Origin: Tenacibaculum sp. 1_MG-2023
Lineage (GTDB): Bacteria > Bacteroidota > Bacteroidia > Flavobacteriales > Flavobacteriaceae
NCBI RefSeq assembly: GCF_030547425.1
Contig: NZ_JAUORH010000026.1
Coordinates: 1-38,381 of the forward strand
Reading direction: 5' to 3'
DNA: 38,381 bases
Shown here: positions 6,845-15,594 of the stretch, one piece after another
How the letters are laid out: every line of letters begins with the position of its first letter
Position numbering within the stretch: the stretch's first letter is position 1
The notes under the pieces: model-generated
What the model saw: the letters and a program-made list of their open reading frames with translations, nothing else
What the model was told of the DNA's origin: nothing
Database searches by the model: none
Translations under genes and position numbers: made by a program

Positions 6845-9337
6845 TTAAATTTTGAACTGTAATGTTACATACCAGTTTCTTGGAGATGATGGTATAATAC
6901 CTGGTCCTGGGTATCCTGTTGCCCTGCGTGTAAAGTATTTTTCGTCTAATAGGTTGTTAACTCCTGTTTCTAGCTTCCATTTTTTATACGAATATGAAAA
7001 AGAAGCATCTACAATTGTATATGCTGGTATAGGACCTATTGTTCCGTAACTAGGATGTGTGCTATCTACTGTTGCATGTGTAGCATCGGTTTGTTGCTCA
7101 GACAAATGCGTTAACTGTAAGCTACTTAAAAAGTTTTTATATCCAAACTTTACTCCTGTTTTTAAGTTTAGGTTCGGTATAAACTCTACTTGATTTCCTA
7201 TTACCGATTTTTCTAATGAATCTGTATATTCTGATTGTGTTAACGCTAGGTTTACATAGGTATTTAGCACGTAGTTTGGTGACAGTTTAAATGCATTTAC
7301 CAAACTAACATCTGTAAAACCTTCAAAACCATAAATAAAAGCATCTCCTACATTAGTTCTTAACCTATCTCCTGCATCGGATCCGCTACTTACCCAAAAA
7401 ATTCCGATTCTTTTGTTGTAAAACAGTCCAAATCCGCTTAGATCGTAGGTTACTATGTTTTTAATTTTTCCTCTTATTCCAATATCTGCTGTGCCTCCTT
7501 CTTCATCATCTATGTTTTCATCTACTTTAAAAGTAGGACTTACCGTACGGATGTCATTAAAGGTTACTGAACGGTAGTTTTGAGAAGCATTTGCATAAAT
7601 TTCTAACTTTGTTGATCGTTTATAACTTGCACCAATACCAAATAAAGCAAAGCTTCTTTCTTTTGTTCTATCGTCTCTAAACGTATTAGTTCCATTAGGT
7701 AACGGCTCTCCGTTTTGTAGGTCTTCATTATTCCACAATACTGTTTTATAATCACCATTACTTCCTGTTTTTATGTATTCTAACCTAAATCCAGGAGTTA
7801 TTGAGAATTTATCTGATAGCTTAAAAATATGTTCTCCAAATAATGCTACATTCGTATTTGGGAATTTAAAATTAGATGAGGCATAGGCATCTACATCTGC
7901 AAATGTAAAGTCTGCATCTACACTATTAGACCCTGCTCCTTGTTGTTCTGAATTATTTGCTTTGTAATATTTTACACCTAGTAAGTAGGTATTCTTTTGC
8001 CCTCTAAAATTATAGTTTGATAAAAAGCGAATTTCTGTTCCCCAGTTTTTATATTGTCCGTTAATTAAATCTCTCGTAGCATAATTTCCATCTGCAAAAG
8101 GTTCATCTACGTAGGTTATAGGACTTACATTACTTGATTTATAATTCCCTCTAAACCCTATGGCTTTTCTCGAAGCATTTAATCCAAATAAGTTAACACT
8201 TAGGCGCGTGTCTTCTGTAAAATTATGATCTAGTTTTACCGCCCATAAATTCCAGTTTACACGAAACCAGTTTCTTGATCTGTTACTTTGAAAAGGATCT
8301 TCATTAAACATTCTATCATTTAACCCTCCAGCTTGTTTAGCTAAATAATTTAAATATGTTGCTTCTACTGTTAAAGTTGTTTTTTCTGATAGTTTATGAT
8401 CTACATGACCATAAATATTTATTGAATTAAATTCTGAATTTGGTCTAAAACCATCTCCTCTTTTATAATTTATGTAACCATAATAACCTGTTTTATCAAC
8501 TGTACCTCCAACACTATTAAAAGAATTGAAAAGACCGAAAGCCCCTGTAGATTGTCTTGTTATGAACTCAAATTCTTTACTCTTATTAGGTTCGTTAAAT
8601 TTAAAATTTAACAACCCTCCAAATTGTGTTCCGTATTGTAATGATGCAGCTCCTCTTACAATTTGGATTTCTTGTAAGGCCTCTGCTGGTGGTGTGTAAT
8701 AACTTTCTGGATACCCTAATACATCTGCACTAATGTCGTAACCGTTTTGTCGTGTATTAAAGTTTGATGTTCTGTTAGGATCCAAGCCTCTACCTCCAAT
8801 GTTTAACTGTAATCCAGCATCATCATTTTCGTAAATATTGAGTCCAACTACTTGACTGTATATTTGGCGTGCGTTATTCGCCGCTTTATTTCCTACTGTT
8901 TGATCTAATAAAACTACTTCTGTTTTTTTTCCTTCATAAATAGCAGTTCCTTCCACTGCTTTTAATCTTTTTAAACTAAATACTTTTCTTAGCCTTTGAT
9001 TGATGATTACTTCTGATAGTTCTTCATCTAACTTTAAAAGTGTTATGTTTTCTACAATATTTTTATTTGTAATAGTAAGTACATGTTCTTTTATTTCGAA
9101 GTTATACGAAAAGAATACCAATGAATAGTTTCCTGATTGTAATGGTTTGGTTTTATAATTTCCTTGAGCGTCTGATGTTGCCAACTTTCCGCCTGAAGCA
9201 TCAAAAACTTCAACATTATTGATAGGGTTTCCTTTTTTATCAATTATTTTTCCTGAAATGGTATATTGTGCTACCACTGTTTGCACAGCTAAAAATAAGA
9301 TAAAAATAATGCTACAGACCTTTAATTTTGATTTCAT
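6845..9337 (-). CDS. TonB-dependent outer-membrane receptor (FecA-like)
   Basis: Outer-membrane active transporter of 830 residues. A signal peptide (about 1-23, ending VVAQ) is followed by a carboxypeptidase-D-like beta-sandwich (about 24-105: ISGKIIDKKGNPINNVEV) typical of Bacteroidota receptors. The plug domain (about 120-240) contains NIGGRGLDPNR and the motif EIQIVRGAASLQYG, and a beta-barrel ends in a C-terminal aromatic strand (WYVTLQFKI). Plug and barrel resemble the ferric-citrate receptor FecA, suggesting a ferric-siderophore or iron-chelate substrate; this is family-level inference. The ATG lies 26 bases inside the 3' end of the HTTM gene, so translation is coupled. It is the last gene of the imelysin-HTTM-receptor operon. 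Confidence 0.93.
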   Translation of the reverse strand: MKSKLKVCSIIFILFLAVQTVVAQYTISGKIIDKKGNPINNVEVFDASGGKLATSDAQGNYKTKPLQSGNYSLVFFSYNFEIKEHVLTITNKNIVENITLLKLDEELSEVIINQRLRKVFSLKRLKAVEGTAIYEGKKTEVVLLDQTVGNKAANNARQIYSQVVGLNIYENDDAGLQLNIGGRGLDPNRTSNFNTRQNGYDISADVLGYPESYYTPPAEALQEIQIVRGAASLQYGTQFGGLLNFKFNEPNKSKEFEFITRQSTGAFGLFNSFNSVGGTVDKTGYYGYINYKRGDGFRPNSEFNSINIYGHVDHKLSEKTTLTVEATYLNYLAKQAGGLNDRMFNEDPFQSNRSRNWFRVNWNLWAVKLDHNFTEDTRLSVNLFGLNASRKAIGFRGNYKSSNVSPITYVDEPFADGNYATRDLINGQYKNWGTEIRFLSNYNFRGQKNTYLLGVKYYKANNSEQQGAGSNSVDADFTFADVDAYASSNFKFPNTNVALFGEHIFKLSDKFSITPGFRLEYIKTGSNGDYKTVLWNNEDLQNGEPLPNGTNTFRDDRTKERSFALFGIGASYKRSTKLEIYANASQNYRSVTFNDIRTVSPTFKVDENIDDEEGGTADIGIRGKIKNIVTYDLSGFGLFYNKRIGIFWVSSGSDAGDRLRTNVGDAFIYGFEGFTDVSLVNAFKLSPNYVLNTYVNLALTQSEYTDSLEKSVIGNQVEFIPNLNLKTGVKFGYKNFLSSLQLTHLSEQQTDATHATVDSTHPSYGTIGPIPAYTIVDASFSYSYKKWKLETGVNNLLDEKYFTRRATGYPGPGIIPSSPRNWYVTLQFKI

Positions 9338-10679
9338 GGTTAAATGGTATAATCCAATTTTTGTGTTTAAAACTTTCTTTTTGTTGGTATAAATCTACTT
9401 TTGGATTTATAAATTGTGTGCTAAGTCGACCGTTTAATGTTACATAACTATCTACGTATACTTTAGGATTTTTCATTCCTTTCTTTTTGTAGGTATCTCC
9501 TAAAAAATGAGCAAATTCAAGTATAAAATCTGATTGAAAACTCATTTGTTTTTCCTGTAATGTCGTTAAATAGTCGCTATTATCAATATATACTTGCTTT
9601 TTTGTTTCTTCATCAATTATTTTAAACTCTGCATAGCCCGCTTTTTCAGTTAACATAACGCGCCAAGAAAAACGGTATCCTTCTTCTGTCCAAAATAATT
9701 CTCCAGGGTACAACAAATACCTAAAAGGAATAATTATTTGTAGCATAAAGAATAGTATTAAAAACTTTCTTGTTAATGTTAGTTTTTGGGTAGTTACCAA
9801 GGTTTTTCCTTGATCGAAATAACCCTTAGAGATACTAAATATGACTGCTATACTATTTAGTATTTTATGGTGCACTTTTGGATTGAAAAATATAATGGTT
9901 GAGACAATCATTATATAAGGAAACATTCCTATTGAAAATAGTATTCGTGTAAATACATGAAAAACAACTACTGTAACAAATGCTATGGTACGTGTTCGTT
10001 TATTTAATAATAAAAAAGGTACTGTTAAATCGTATATGGCTCCTGCCCAACTCATAGCAAAGTGAAACCATGTTTTAGACATTAAAAAACCTACTAATGG
10101 TAGATTATTTTGTACGGGTAACCATATGCTTAATGGAGAGGCTCTAAACAACCAATCGGAATTTAGTTTTGCTAATCCTGCGTAAAAGTATACGATACCT
10201 AATAGTAACTTTATTGCGTCTATAGTCCAATTAGGTGTTTTTTGATAGGCTATTTTTTCATTTTGTTTTGCATCCAAAGAAAAATAAGCATTTGCTGGTA
10301 GAAAAATTAAAATGAATGCTACTAAACTTACAAAGTAATAATGGTTTAAATAATAGCTTTTATCCATTAATTCAATGTAAGTAAAACTAAAAAAAAACGT
10401 AATTGCCGCTGTTTTATATTTATAACCTAACATTATAAGTAAGGCAGCTATTGCACAAATAAAAAATAATAAATAGGTATAGTTACCTAATGGTTTTATA
10501 TACTCGAATCCGTAGTATGAAAAGAAAAATTTTGGTTTTATATATTGTTCTTCTATCCATCCGTTTAACCAAAAACGTAGTATGCTACAAAACATCATAA
10601 AACCAAAAAAAATACGAAATACTGCAAGTGGGGCAGCTTCCGTATTTTTTTTGAAATATTTTTGTAATGTATTAATCAT
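9312..10679 (-). CDS. HTTM domain integral membrane protein
   Basis: A 455-residue inner-membrane protein of the HTTM (vitamin K-dependent gamma-carboxylase-like) family. The N-terminal part has many hydrophobic segments, beginning with PLAVFRIFFGFMMFCSILRF and continuing through YFYAGLAKLNSDWL and an FHVFTR segment. The YFYAGLAKL region is characteristic of the family. The C-terminal ~140 residues are hydrophilic (LFWTEEGYRFSWRVML...), like the lumenal part of eukaryotic carboxylase, but no carboxylase activity should be assumed. It overlaps the imelysin gene by 8 bases upstream and the TonB receptor by 26 bases downstream. The context suggests an accessory role in uptake of the receptor's iron substrate. 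Confidence 0.88.
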   Translation of the reverse strand: MINTLQKYFKKNTEAAPLAVFRIFFGFMMFCSILRFWLNGWIEEQYIKPKFFFSYYGFEYIKPLGNYTYLLFFICAIAALLIMLGYKYKTAAITFFFSFTYIELMDKSYYLNHYYFVSLVAFILIFLPANAYFSLDAKQNEKIAYQKTPNWTIDAIKLLLGIVYFYAGLAKLNSDWLFRASPLSIWLPVQNNLPLVGFLMSKTWFHFAMSWAGAIYDLTVPFLLLNKRTRTIAFVTVVVFHVFTRILFSIGMFPYIMIVSTIIFFNPKVHHKILNSIAVIFSISKGYFDQGKTLVTTQKLTLTRKFLILFFMLQIIIPFRYLLYPGELFWTEEGYRFSWRVMLTEKAGYAEFKIIDEETKKQVYIDNSDYLTTLQEKQMSFQSDFILEFAHFLGDTYKKKGMKNPKVYVDSYVTLNGRLSTQFINPKVDLYQQKESFKHKNWIIPFNHEIKIKGL

Positions 10680-11772
10680 TATCAGCGTCGCTCGAAGTAT
10701 TTTTAATACTCATAGCACTCATCATATCTGGTTTAAAGTTTTTTAATACTGTTTGCATAGCCTCATAAGTATTTAAAAACACGTTTTTGTCATTTTGAAT
10801 TTGATCTGTAAAATCATCTTTTAATAAACTTGCTTTATCTTCTATTTTTGTAAAGTTTGTGTTTATTAAATCTGCTAAATCTTTTCTTTTTAAAAACTCT
10901 AGATACTGCTGTAAGCTTTTTCCATTATTTCCATTATAACCTATTCCTTTATAAAAGTTTTTTGTTGCTGTTAACGCGGTCATAAATAATTCTTTAGAGA
11001 TGTCTTTTTTATAAAAGCCTTCAACCAAGGTTACATCTGGTATGCCTGTTCTTGCTCCTGATGGATTTGCTATTTTAGGGTCTCTTAATTGTTTTTCAAA
11101 AAAAGCTACAACATAAAAATTTACTAATTTATCTACACTACTTGATATTGAGTATCCATCGTTTTCAATGAAAGTTTGCTTGTAACCTCCGTTCCAATCA
11201 TCTTTAACTTGTTTAGATAAATTGTAAACTCTGTTACTTACATCTTTTAAATATTGTGTATACTTAGCTGCATTTTCTGCTGTTGTATAAAAAGTTACTG
11301 TTTCTTCATCAGTACCTTTTCCATTAAGTAAATAGTCTAAAGCAGGAAAACCTTGTACACTTATTAAATTAGGTGATTCTAAGTTATAAGTTCCCGACTT
11401 AGCATAATCATCTAATTGAGTAGCATTCGTTGGTATTGTATTCATATAACCAACCATGTTTATTTCTTGGGCTTTACCTACTTGGAATAACGAAATTTTT
11501 TGCCAAGTTATATAAGCATTTTTCCATGCAGTTCTTGCCTCAACTAAATTAGCTGTGTTTACTGTTGTTGTAAATTTATTTATTGTTTCATTTAATAACT
11601 CTGTTTTCTCTACAAAATCATTATATCCAGGAATAATCATTTGATCAGCCCAAAAAGTCAACATTTCTTTTCTATTAAAATCATCTGGTGTTGATGTACT
11701 GGAATCATCATTACTACTTGAACTACAAGCAACAATTAAAGAGAGTACACATATGTATACGATTTTTTTCAT
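10672..11772 (-). CDS. Imelysin-family lipoprotein
   Basis: A 366-residue predicted lipoprotein (lipobox IVAC, Cys16, then a Ser/Asp-rich linker) of the imelysin / peptidase M75 family, helical proteins linked to iron uptake. The region TAWKNAYITWQKISLFQVG (about 81-99) and GFPALDYLLNG (141-151) are family hallmarks. In classical imelysins the second motif is GxHxxE; here it is G141-F-P-A-L-D146, so the metal-site histidine is absent, and direct iron binding as in EfeO/IrpA is uncertain. It overlaps the HTTM gene by 8 bases and begins the three-gene operon. A hairpin lies between it and the DUF4856 gene upstream. Confidence 0.9.
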   Translation of the reverse strand: MKKIVYICVLSLIVACSSSSNDDSSTSTPDDFNRKEMLTFWADQMIIPGYNDFVEKTELLNETINKFTTTVNTANLVEARTAWKNAYITWQKISLFQVGKAQEINMVGYMNTIPTNATQLDDYAKSGTYNLESPNLISVQGFPALDYLLNGKGTDEETVTFYTTAENAAKYTQYLKDVSNRVYNLSKQVKDDWNGGYKQTFIENDGYSISSSVDKLVNFYVVAFFEKQLRDPKIANPSGARTGIPDVTLVEGFYKKDISKELFMTALTATKNFYKGIGYNGNNGKSLQQYLEFLKRKDLADLINTNFTKIEDKASLLKDDFTDQIQNDKNVFLNTYEAMQTVLKNFKPDMMSAMSIKNTSSDADND

Positions 11773-11811
11773 CTTGTTTTAATTAATTTTTTATTAATCT
11801 AAATAAACACG

Positions 11812-11819
11812 CAAAAATA
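11812..11819 (-). promoter_or_regulatory. Possible -7 box for the imelysin operon
   Basis: The minus strand reads TATTTTTG (TAnnTTTG consensus), 39 bases before the imelysin ATG and just past the DUF4856 terminator. No clear -33 box is seen, because the position falls in the terminator stem. Confidence 0.35.
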
Positions 11820-11822
11820 AAA

Positions 11823-11856
11823 AAAAATAGCCACGTAACTGTACATGGCTATTTTT
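11823..11856 (-). terminator. Terminator / attenuator between DUF4856 and imelysin genes
   Basis: An 11-bp perfect stem (AAAAATAGCCA at 11823-11833, complement at 11846-11856) with a 12-base loop that can extend the pairing, followed on the minus strand by a T-run. It lies just after the DUF4856 stop and 51 bases before the imelysin start. It could separate the two units or reduce read-through into imelysin-HTTM-receptor. Confidence 0.8.
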
Positions 11857-11876
11857 AATTTATCTCATTTAATAGT

Positions 11877-13058
11877 TTAGTCATTTAAACTAACTACATC
11901 TTCTGTTGTAAAACCAAAGTAGGTTCCTAACCTAGATGCAATTTGATCTAATTGGTCATCTGTAATAGACCATAAACCATTATCAGCTTCTAACATTGTT
12001 ATAGTACCTACGATTTGATTTTTTTCAACTTGTTGTCCGTTAATTTCAACAAATCGTAGTGATTGTAAAAAACCATATGCTTCAGATAATGCATGTAAAC
12101 TATTTGCATCTTTAGCTCCTTTTCCTTTTAATAGGTAATGTGCAGCCATAACCCCTATTACTTTAGATACTGATACTCTAATAGTTTCAGCTTGCTTGCT
12201 TGCTAGTTCATAATCATTAGCATCTACTGCTGCTCTTCCTAATTTGAATGCATTGTACACATCATCAAAAGTTCCTTTAAACTTACTATCGTTATCAACA
12301 CTTTTAATATAAGAGTTCAAGAAACCTTTTCTATCATCTAAAGAATTAACTGGTTTTGCAGGATCTTCTTCTAAACCAAATAAATATCCATAAGCTTCAT
12401 CCCAACCATGTTGTAAAGCTGTATAATTTTTGGTGGCATCTCCTTTATATGGTTTTCCAGCTTCATGATCTGCTTTATTATCATCAATAAATTTTTGAGA
12501 AACATATTTGTTTATCATTTGATCTGCAATCACAGAACCTATTAATGTTTTAGCTACTGCTTGATTGTACTCAACTCCTTTAGCATTTACATAAACTGTT
12601 CTACTACCTGTAATTAGTTTTCCTGCTGTACCTGCAGCTGCATCTGTATTCCAATTAGCATATACTTCTGTGGCATGGTCTTCAATCCATCCGTCCATTT
12701 TTAACCTTAACTCATCTGTTTCTACAGCATCTACGTTAGAGTTTGTAGCAGAAGCCACAGTACCTCTAAGTTTTTTCCCTGAAGTGTTTAATGATACATC
12801 TTCAAAACCTGTACCCTCTTTAAACATTTCTTCTAACTGAGCCAGAGTTTTGGTATTAATTCCAAGCGCATCCTTTAACTCTTTAGCCATTTTTAAACGT
12901 GCTACTTGTCCTGAAAAACTAACGTTAGATTTATTGTCTTTTCCATTAAAAGCATAGGTAGCTGGAGCTTCTACTGGTTGTTTTACATCATTATCATCTG
13001 AACAAGATGTAAATACTAAAGCTGACACAGCTATCATAGAAAGGATTACTCTTTTCAT
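11877..13058 (-). CDS. DUF4856 domain lipoprotein
   Basis: A 393-residue exported protein with lipoprotein signal (VFTSC, Cys19, then Ser-Asp-Asp). It resembles the Bacteroidota DUF4856 family, in which an N-terminal YxFxxxxNxSnVSFSGQxxRL segment (here about 34-60) is followed by a helical, imelysin-like domain. LQHGWDEAYGYLFG (about 217-230) echoes the imelysin helix motif. The family is found beside imelysins and TonB receptors and is thought to be involved in iron handling; its biochemical role is unknown. It leads the cluster with the best-supported promoter in the window (13094-13124). Confidence 0.88.
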   Translation of the reverse strand: MKRVILSMIAVSALVFTSCSDDNDVKQPVEAPATYAFNGKDNKSNVSFSGQVARLKMAKELKDALGINTKTLAQLEEMFKEGTGFEDVSLNTSGKKLRGTVASATNSNVDAVETDELRLKMDGWIEDHATEVYANWNTDAAAGTAGKLITGSRTVYVNAKGVEYNQAVAKTLIGSVIADQMINKYVSQKFIDDNKADHEAGKPYKGDATKNYTALQHGWDEAYGYLFGLEEDPAKPVNSLDDRKGFLNSYIKSVDNDSKFKGTFDDVYNAFKLGRAAVDANDYELASKQAETIRVSVSKVIGVMAAHYLLKGKGAKDANSLHALSEAYGFLQSLRFVEINGQQVEKNQIVGTITMLEADNGLWSITDDQLDQIASRLGTYFGFTTEDVVSLND

Positions 13059-13093
13059 TTTATTTAGATTAAGTTTTAATTAATTTTATTCGG

Positions 13094-13124
13094 CAAATTT
13101 ATATAAGAAAATCAACCTTACAAA
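13094..13124 (-). promoter_or_regulatory. Bacteroidota promoter of the DUF4856 gene
   Basis: On the minus strand TTTG (13124-13121) forms the -33 element and TAAATTTG (13101-13094) the -7 element, with a 19-bp spacer, matching the Bacteroidota sigma consensus TTTG-N19-TAnnTTTG. The ATG follows about 36 bases downstream of the -7 box. AT-rich dyad-like sequence around it may hold an iron-responsive operator, but I could not recognise a clean Fur-type box. Confidence 0.65.
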
Positions 13125-13188
13125 TCTTATTAAGACTTATTTTAAATAAATTTTATTTTTTGATAACTATTTGAAAGTTTAGTGGTAA

Positions 13189-14748
13189 TTATTTTTTCTT
13201 AAGGTAATTAACAACTGCTTTACGTATGTCGTATGCTATTTCTCCTGCTTTAGGTTTATAAACGTTTATAACTCCTTCGCTTTTATTTGAAAGTATAGGA
13301 ATATCTAGCCCTCTTAATAAATAATCTGAAAAAGCAACTGTATAAGTTCGACTTTCTTGAAGTTTACCATTTTTAAGCATCCATTCTCCATTTTCTTTTT
13401 TAGCATTAAAACGCTGTAAGTAGGCACCAGTTCCTGAAGACTCTACGCCAAAATCTAATACTTTCTTTAATAAACTTCCTTTAATTTTAACCTTTAAAAC
13501 CTTACCTCCATAAGGTAGTACTCTAAAAATGTCTACAGCATTTACGTCTCCAGCCAATACATCATCTATACGTACTGATCCTCCATTTACTAAAGCACAA
13601 TCTACTTTATTATTATAAGCTAGACTCATAGACTCCGCTATAATTCTCCCCATATTGGTTTGTACACTTCTAATAGTGCTTTCTCTTGCATCTAAAGGTT
13701 CGGTTGCTTTGTATATTACTTCATAAGGATTAGAGACTACCTCTCCTATTTTATCTTCTAAAACCACTTGCCATTTATCTACAACATTTTTCACATTAGC
13801 ATCTTCAGAGATAGATTTATTTATCTCTTTTAACTCTGATTTAAAGTTAACTTCTTTTGTTTTAGGATCATATTCAAATCTATGAATATAGGCTGTTTTT
13901 GCGTTAGCATCTGCCTTTGTAATTGTCACATTTCCAACTTTATCGTAACTATTGGTATGCTCATGTCCGCCCATTATTAGTGGCACGTTTGGTAAAAGTT
14001 TTGCTATTTTTTTGTCTTGTGTAAGTGATGCATGAGTTAATCCTAATACAATATCAACATTATCTTTTATTTCGTTATATGAACGTTGTATCTCTTTGTA
14101 CATATCTCCATAATGCACATAGTTTCTTGGATTTGAAGGAATGCAAACACTAATAAACCCTACTTTTAAATTCGTTCCATCAGAATTCTTAAATTCTTTA
14201 ATGAAAGAATCTTTTAAAGTTTCTTTTTTACCATCAACAATTTTATGGAAATAAGAATGTTTACCATCAACATTATGTAACACATTGGCAGATATCCAAT
14301 TAAACTTGCTTTCATTTAGGCGGTCTTGTAAGTGTGTGTAACTTAAATCGAATTCATGGTTTCCAAATGCTACAAGATCAAAATTCATAGCATTCATAAC
14401 TTCTACCATCTGTTTCCCTCTTACTCTATCTCCATTATACTTCATTGTTCCAAGCAAAGAGGGGGATAAAAAATCTCCTGCCAACACTAACATCGTATTT
14501 TTATCTTCTTTTAAAAGTTGCTTATGTACCGTTTCAACCCTAGCCATTCCACCATACATTCCTCCTTGAATTGGAGCTATTTCATATACATCGTTTAGTT
14601 GTAGTACTGTAAAATAGGTTTTATCAGTATCTTTTTTAAACTGATACGCTGTTTTTGAAGAGATTGTGTTGGTTTTCTTCTGAGAAGAGCCACAACTTAC
14701 TAAAAAACATGTTGCTAAAAGTAGTAATAAGGTTTTAAATTGCTTCAT
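13189..14748 (-). CDS. 5'-nucleotidase / 2',3'-cyclic phosphodiesterase-type lipoprotein
   Basis: Envelope lipoprotein of 519 residues (lipobox LVSC, Cys19) that should hydrolyse nucleotides or related phosphate esters outside the cytoplasm. The N-terminal calcineurin-like metallophosphatase domain (about 45-300) carries the metal ligands LNDVYE (D53), GD (91-92), GNHE (129-132), LTHAS and GGHEHTN. The C-terminal 5'-nucleotidase domain (about 330-490) has NMGRI, NGGSVR, the substrate-loop LPYGGKV and VAFSDYLL. Both domains are in one chain; in some relatives they are split into neighbouring genes. It lies 37 bases downstream of the metallopeptidase gene, with its own -7 box in the gap. Confidence 0.92.
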   Translation of the reverse strand: MKQFKTLLLLLATCFLVSCGSSQKKTNTISSKTAYQFKKDTDKTYFTVLQLNDVYEIAPIQGGMYGGMARVETVHKQLLKEDKNTMLVLAGDFLSPSLLGTMKYNGDRVRGKQMVEVMNAMNFDLVAFGNHEFDLSYTHLQDRLNESKFNWISANVLHNVDGKHSYFHKIVDGKKETLKDSFIKEFKNSDGTNLKVGFISVCIPSNPRNYVHYGDMYKEIQRSYNEIKDNVDIVLGLTHASLTQDKKIAKLLPNVPLIMGGHEHTNSYDKVGNVTITKADANAKTAYIHRFEYDPKTKEVNFKSELKEINKSISEDANVKNVVDKWQVVLEDKIGEVVSNPYEVIYKATEPLDARESTIRSVQTNMGRIIAESMSLAYNNKVDCALVNGGSVRIDDVLAGDVNAVDIFRVLPYGGKVLKVKIKGSLLKKVLDFGVESSGTGAYLQRFNAKKENGEWMLKNGKLQESRTYTVAFSDYLLRGLDIPILSNKSEGVINVYKPKAGEIAYDIRKAVVNYLKKK

Positions 14749-14776
14749 TTGGTTTTTCTTTATAAGGAAACCAAAT
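14747..14776 (-). promoter_or_regulatory. Inverted repeat over the 5'-nucleotidase start codon
   Basis: ATTTGGTTT (14747-14755) and its perfect complement (14768-14776) are separated by 12 bases. The downstream arm includes the first two bases of the ATG. In a read-through transcript from the upstream genes this would form a hairpin occluding the start; as DNA it could be an operator. Confidence 0.4.
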
Positions 14777-14779
14777 TTA
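14772..14779 (-). promoter_or_regulatory. -7 box for the 5'-nucleotidase gene
   Basis: The minus strand reads TAAATTTG (TAnnTTTG consensus), 23 bases before the ATG. The start expected from it falls near 14765, which would exclude the upstream arm of the overlapping inverted repeat from the transcript. No clear -33 box is visible. Confidence 0.45.
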
Positions 14780-14785
14780 CGAATT

Positions 14786-15592
14786 CTAGTGAAGATATTG
14801 ACGTGTGTTTTCCCTAATCATTTTTCGGTATTCTACCAATTCTGGGAACTGGTAAAAGAAGTTTATTTTTTTATGTGCTATTGTTCTAGGCTTTTTTATT
14901 CTAGGTCTTAACACAAAAGCAGTCCAGCTTTCTACAATGTCTTCTTCTGGGCTTTCAGCAGCATAATCTGTAAGAAACTCAGTTCGATTGTTTAAATATA
15001 AATCATACAGTTTTTCTACACAATTTGCTTCCGTATAGCAATATTTTCGTTGAATAACATCCCAACGGTTTAATAAAGAACCCTTCCAAAAAATATTAAC
15101 AAACCTATTGATATAACTATCTTTATAGGCCTCACCTTCAAGAGTTAAATACAATTCTCCTTCTTCTTGTTTATTTTTATTTGTAGGTCTTATTTGAGTT
15201 CTATTTAATGTTAGTAAATGTCCAAATTCGTGCACTAAAGTATACACAGATTCATGAAGCCTTCTTTTATCTTTAGTTTCAAAATTAACATCTCTAATAT
15301 CAATTTCTAATTGCCATTTGTCATTTTTTGAACTCAATGCAACTAAAGCTCCAGTTTTCTCATCCACTCCGTCCGTCATTAAAACGATACGTTTTATATA
15401 TTTCTGAGTGAGTTCTTTTGGAAAAATCCTATTAAATTCACCCCAATAATAGGCTGCTAATTCATCGCTTACTGACTGATTTTTAATTATTCTACTCCCT
15501 TTCACATTCCATACTCCTATCCTTTCACTATCTACAGATTGTGAAAAGGCTGAAAAAAAGAAAAAAAGAAAAAAAATATTTAATTTCGTCAT
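14786..15592 (-). CDS. Putative secreted zinc metallopeptidase-like protein
   Basis: A 268-residue exported protein (signal peptide about 1-18, ending AFSQS). The motif VHEFGHLLTLN provides HExxH-type zinc ligands His121 and His125 with catalytic Glu122. A possible third ligand lies in the acidic region after EGELYLTLEGEAY or near EDIVESWTAF; the glutamate in IVESWTAFVL is a good candidate because this E-x-x-x-F helix recurs in such peptidases. Substrate unknown. It begins two bases after the HMG-CoA-lyase-like gene and is evidently co-transcribed with it. The zincin fold is supported by the motif alone, so the exact family is uncertain. Confidence 0.75.
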   Translation of the reverse strand: MTKLNIFFLFFFFSAFSQSVDSERIGVWNVKGSRIIKNQSVSDELAAYYWGEFNRIFPKELTQKYIKRIVLMTDGVDEKTGALVALSSKNDKWQLEIDIRDVNFETKDKRRLHESVYTLVHEFGHLLTLNRTQIRPTNKNKQEEGELYLTLEGEAYKDSYINRFVNIFWKGSLLNRWDVIQRKYCYTEANCVEKLYDLYLNNRTEFLTDYAAESPEEDIVESWTAFVLRPRIKKPRTIAHKKINFFYQFPELVEYRKMIRENTRQYLH

Positions 15593-15594
15593 GT

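Noticed and set aside
13059..13188. A Fur-type iron box upstream of the DUF4856 gene
   Set aside because: Several AT-rich dyad-like stretches exist, but none is a clean inverted repeat matching a known Fur consensus.
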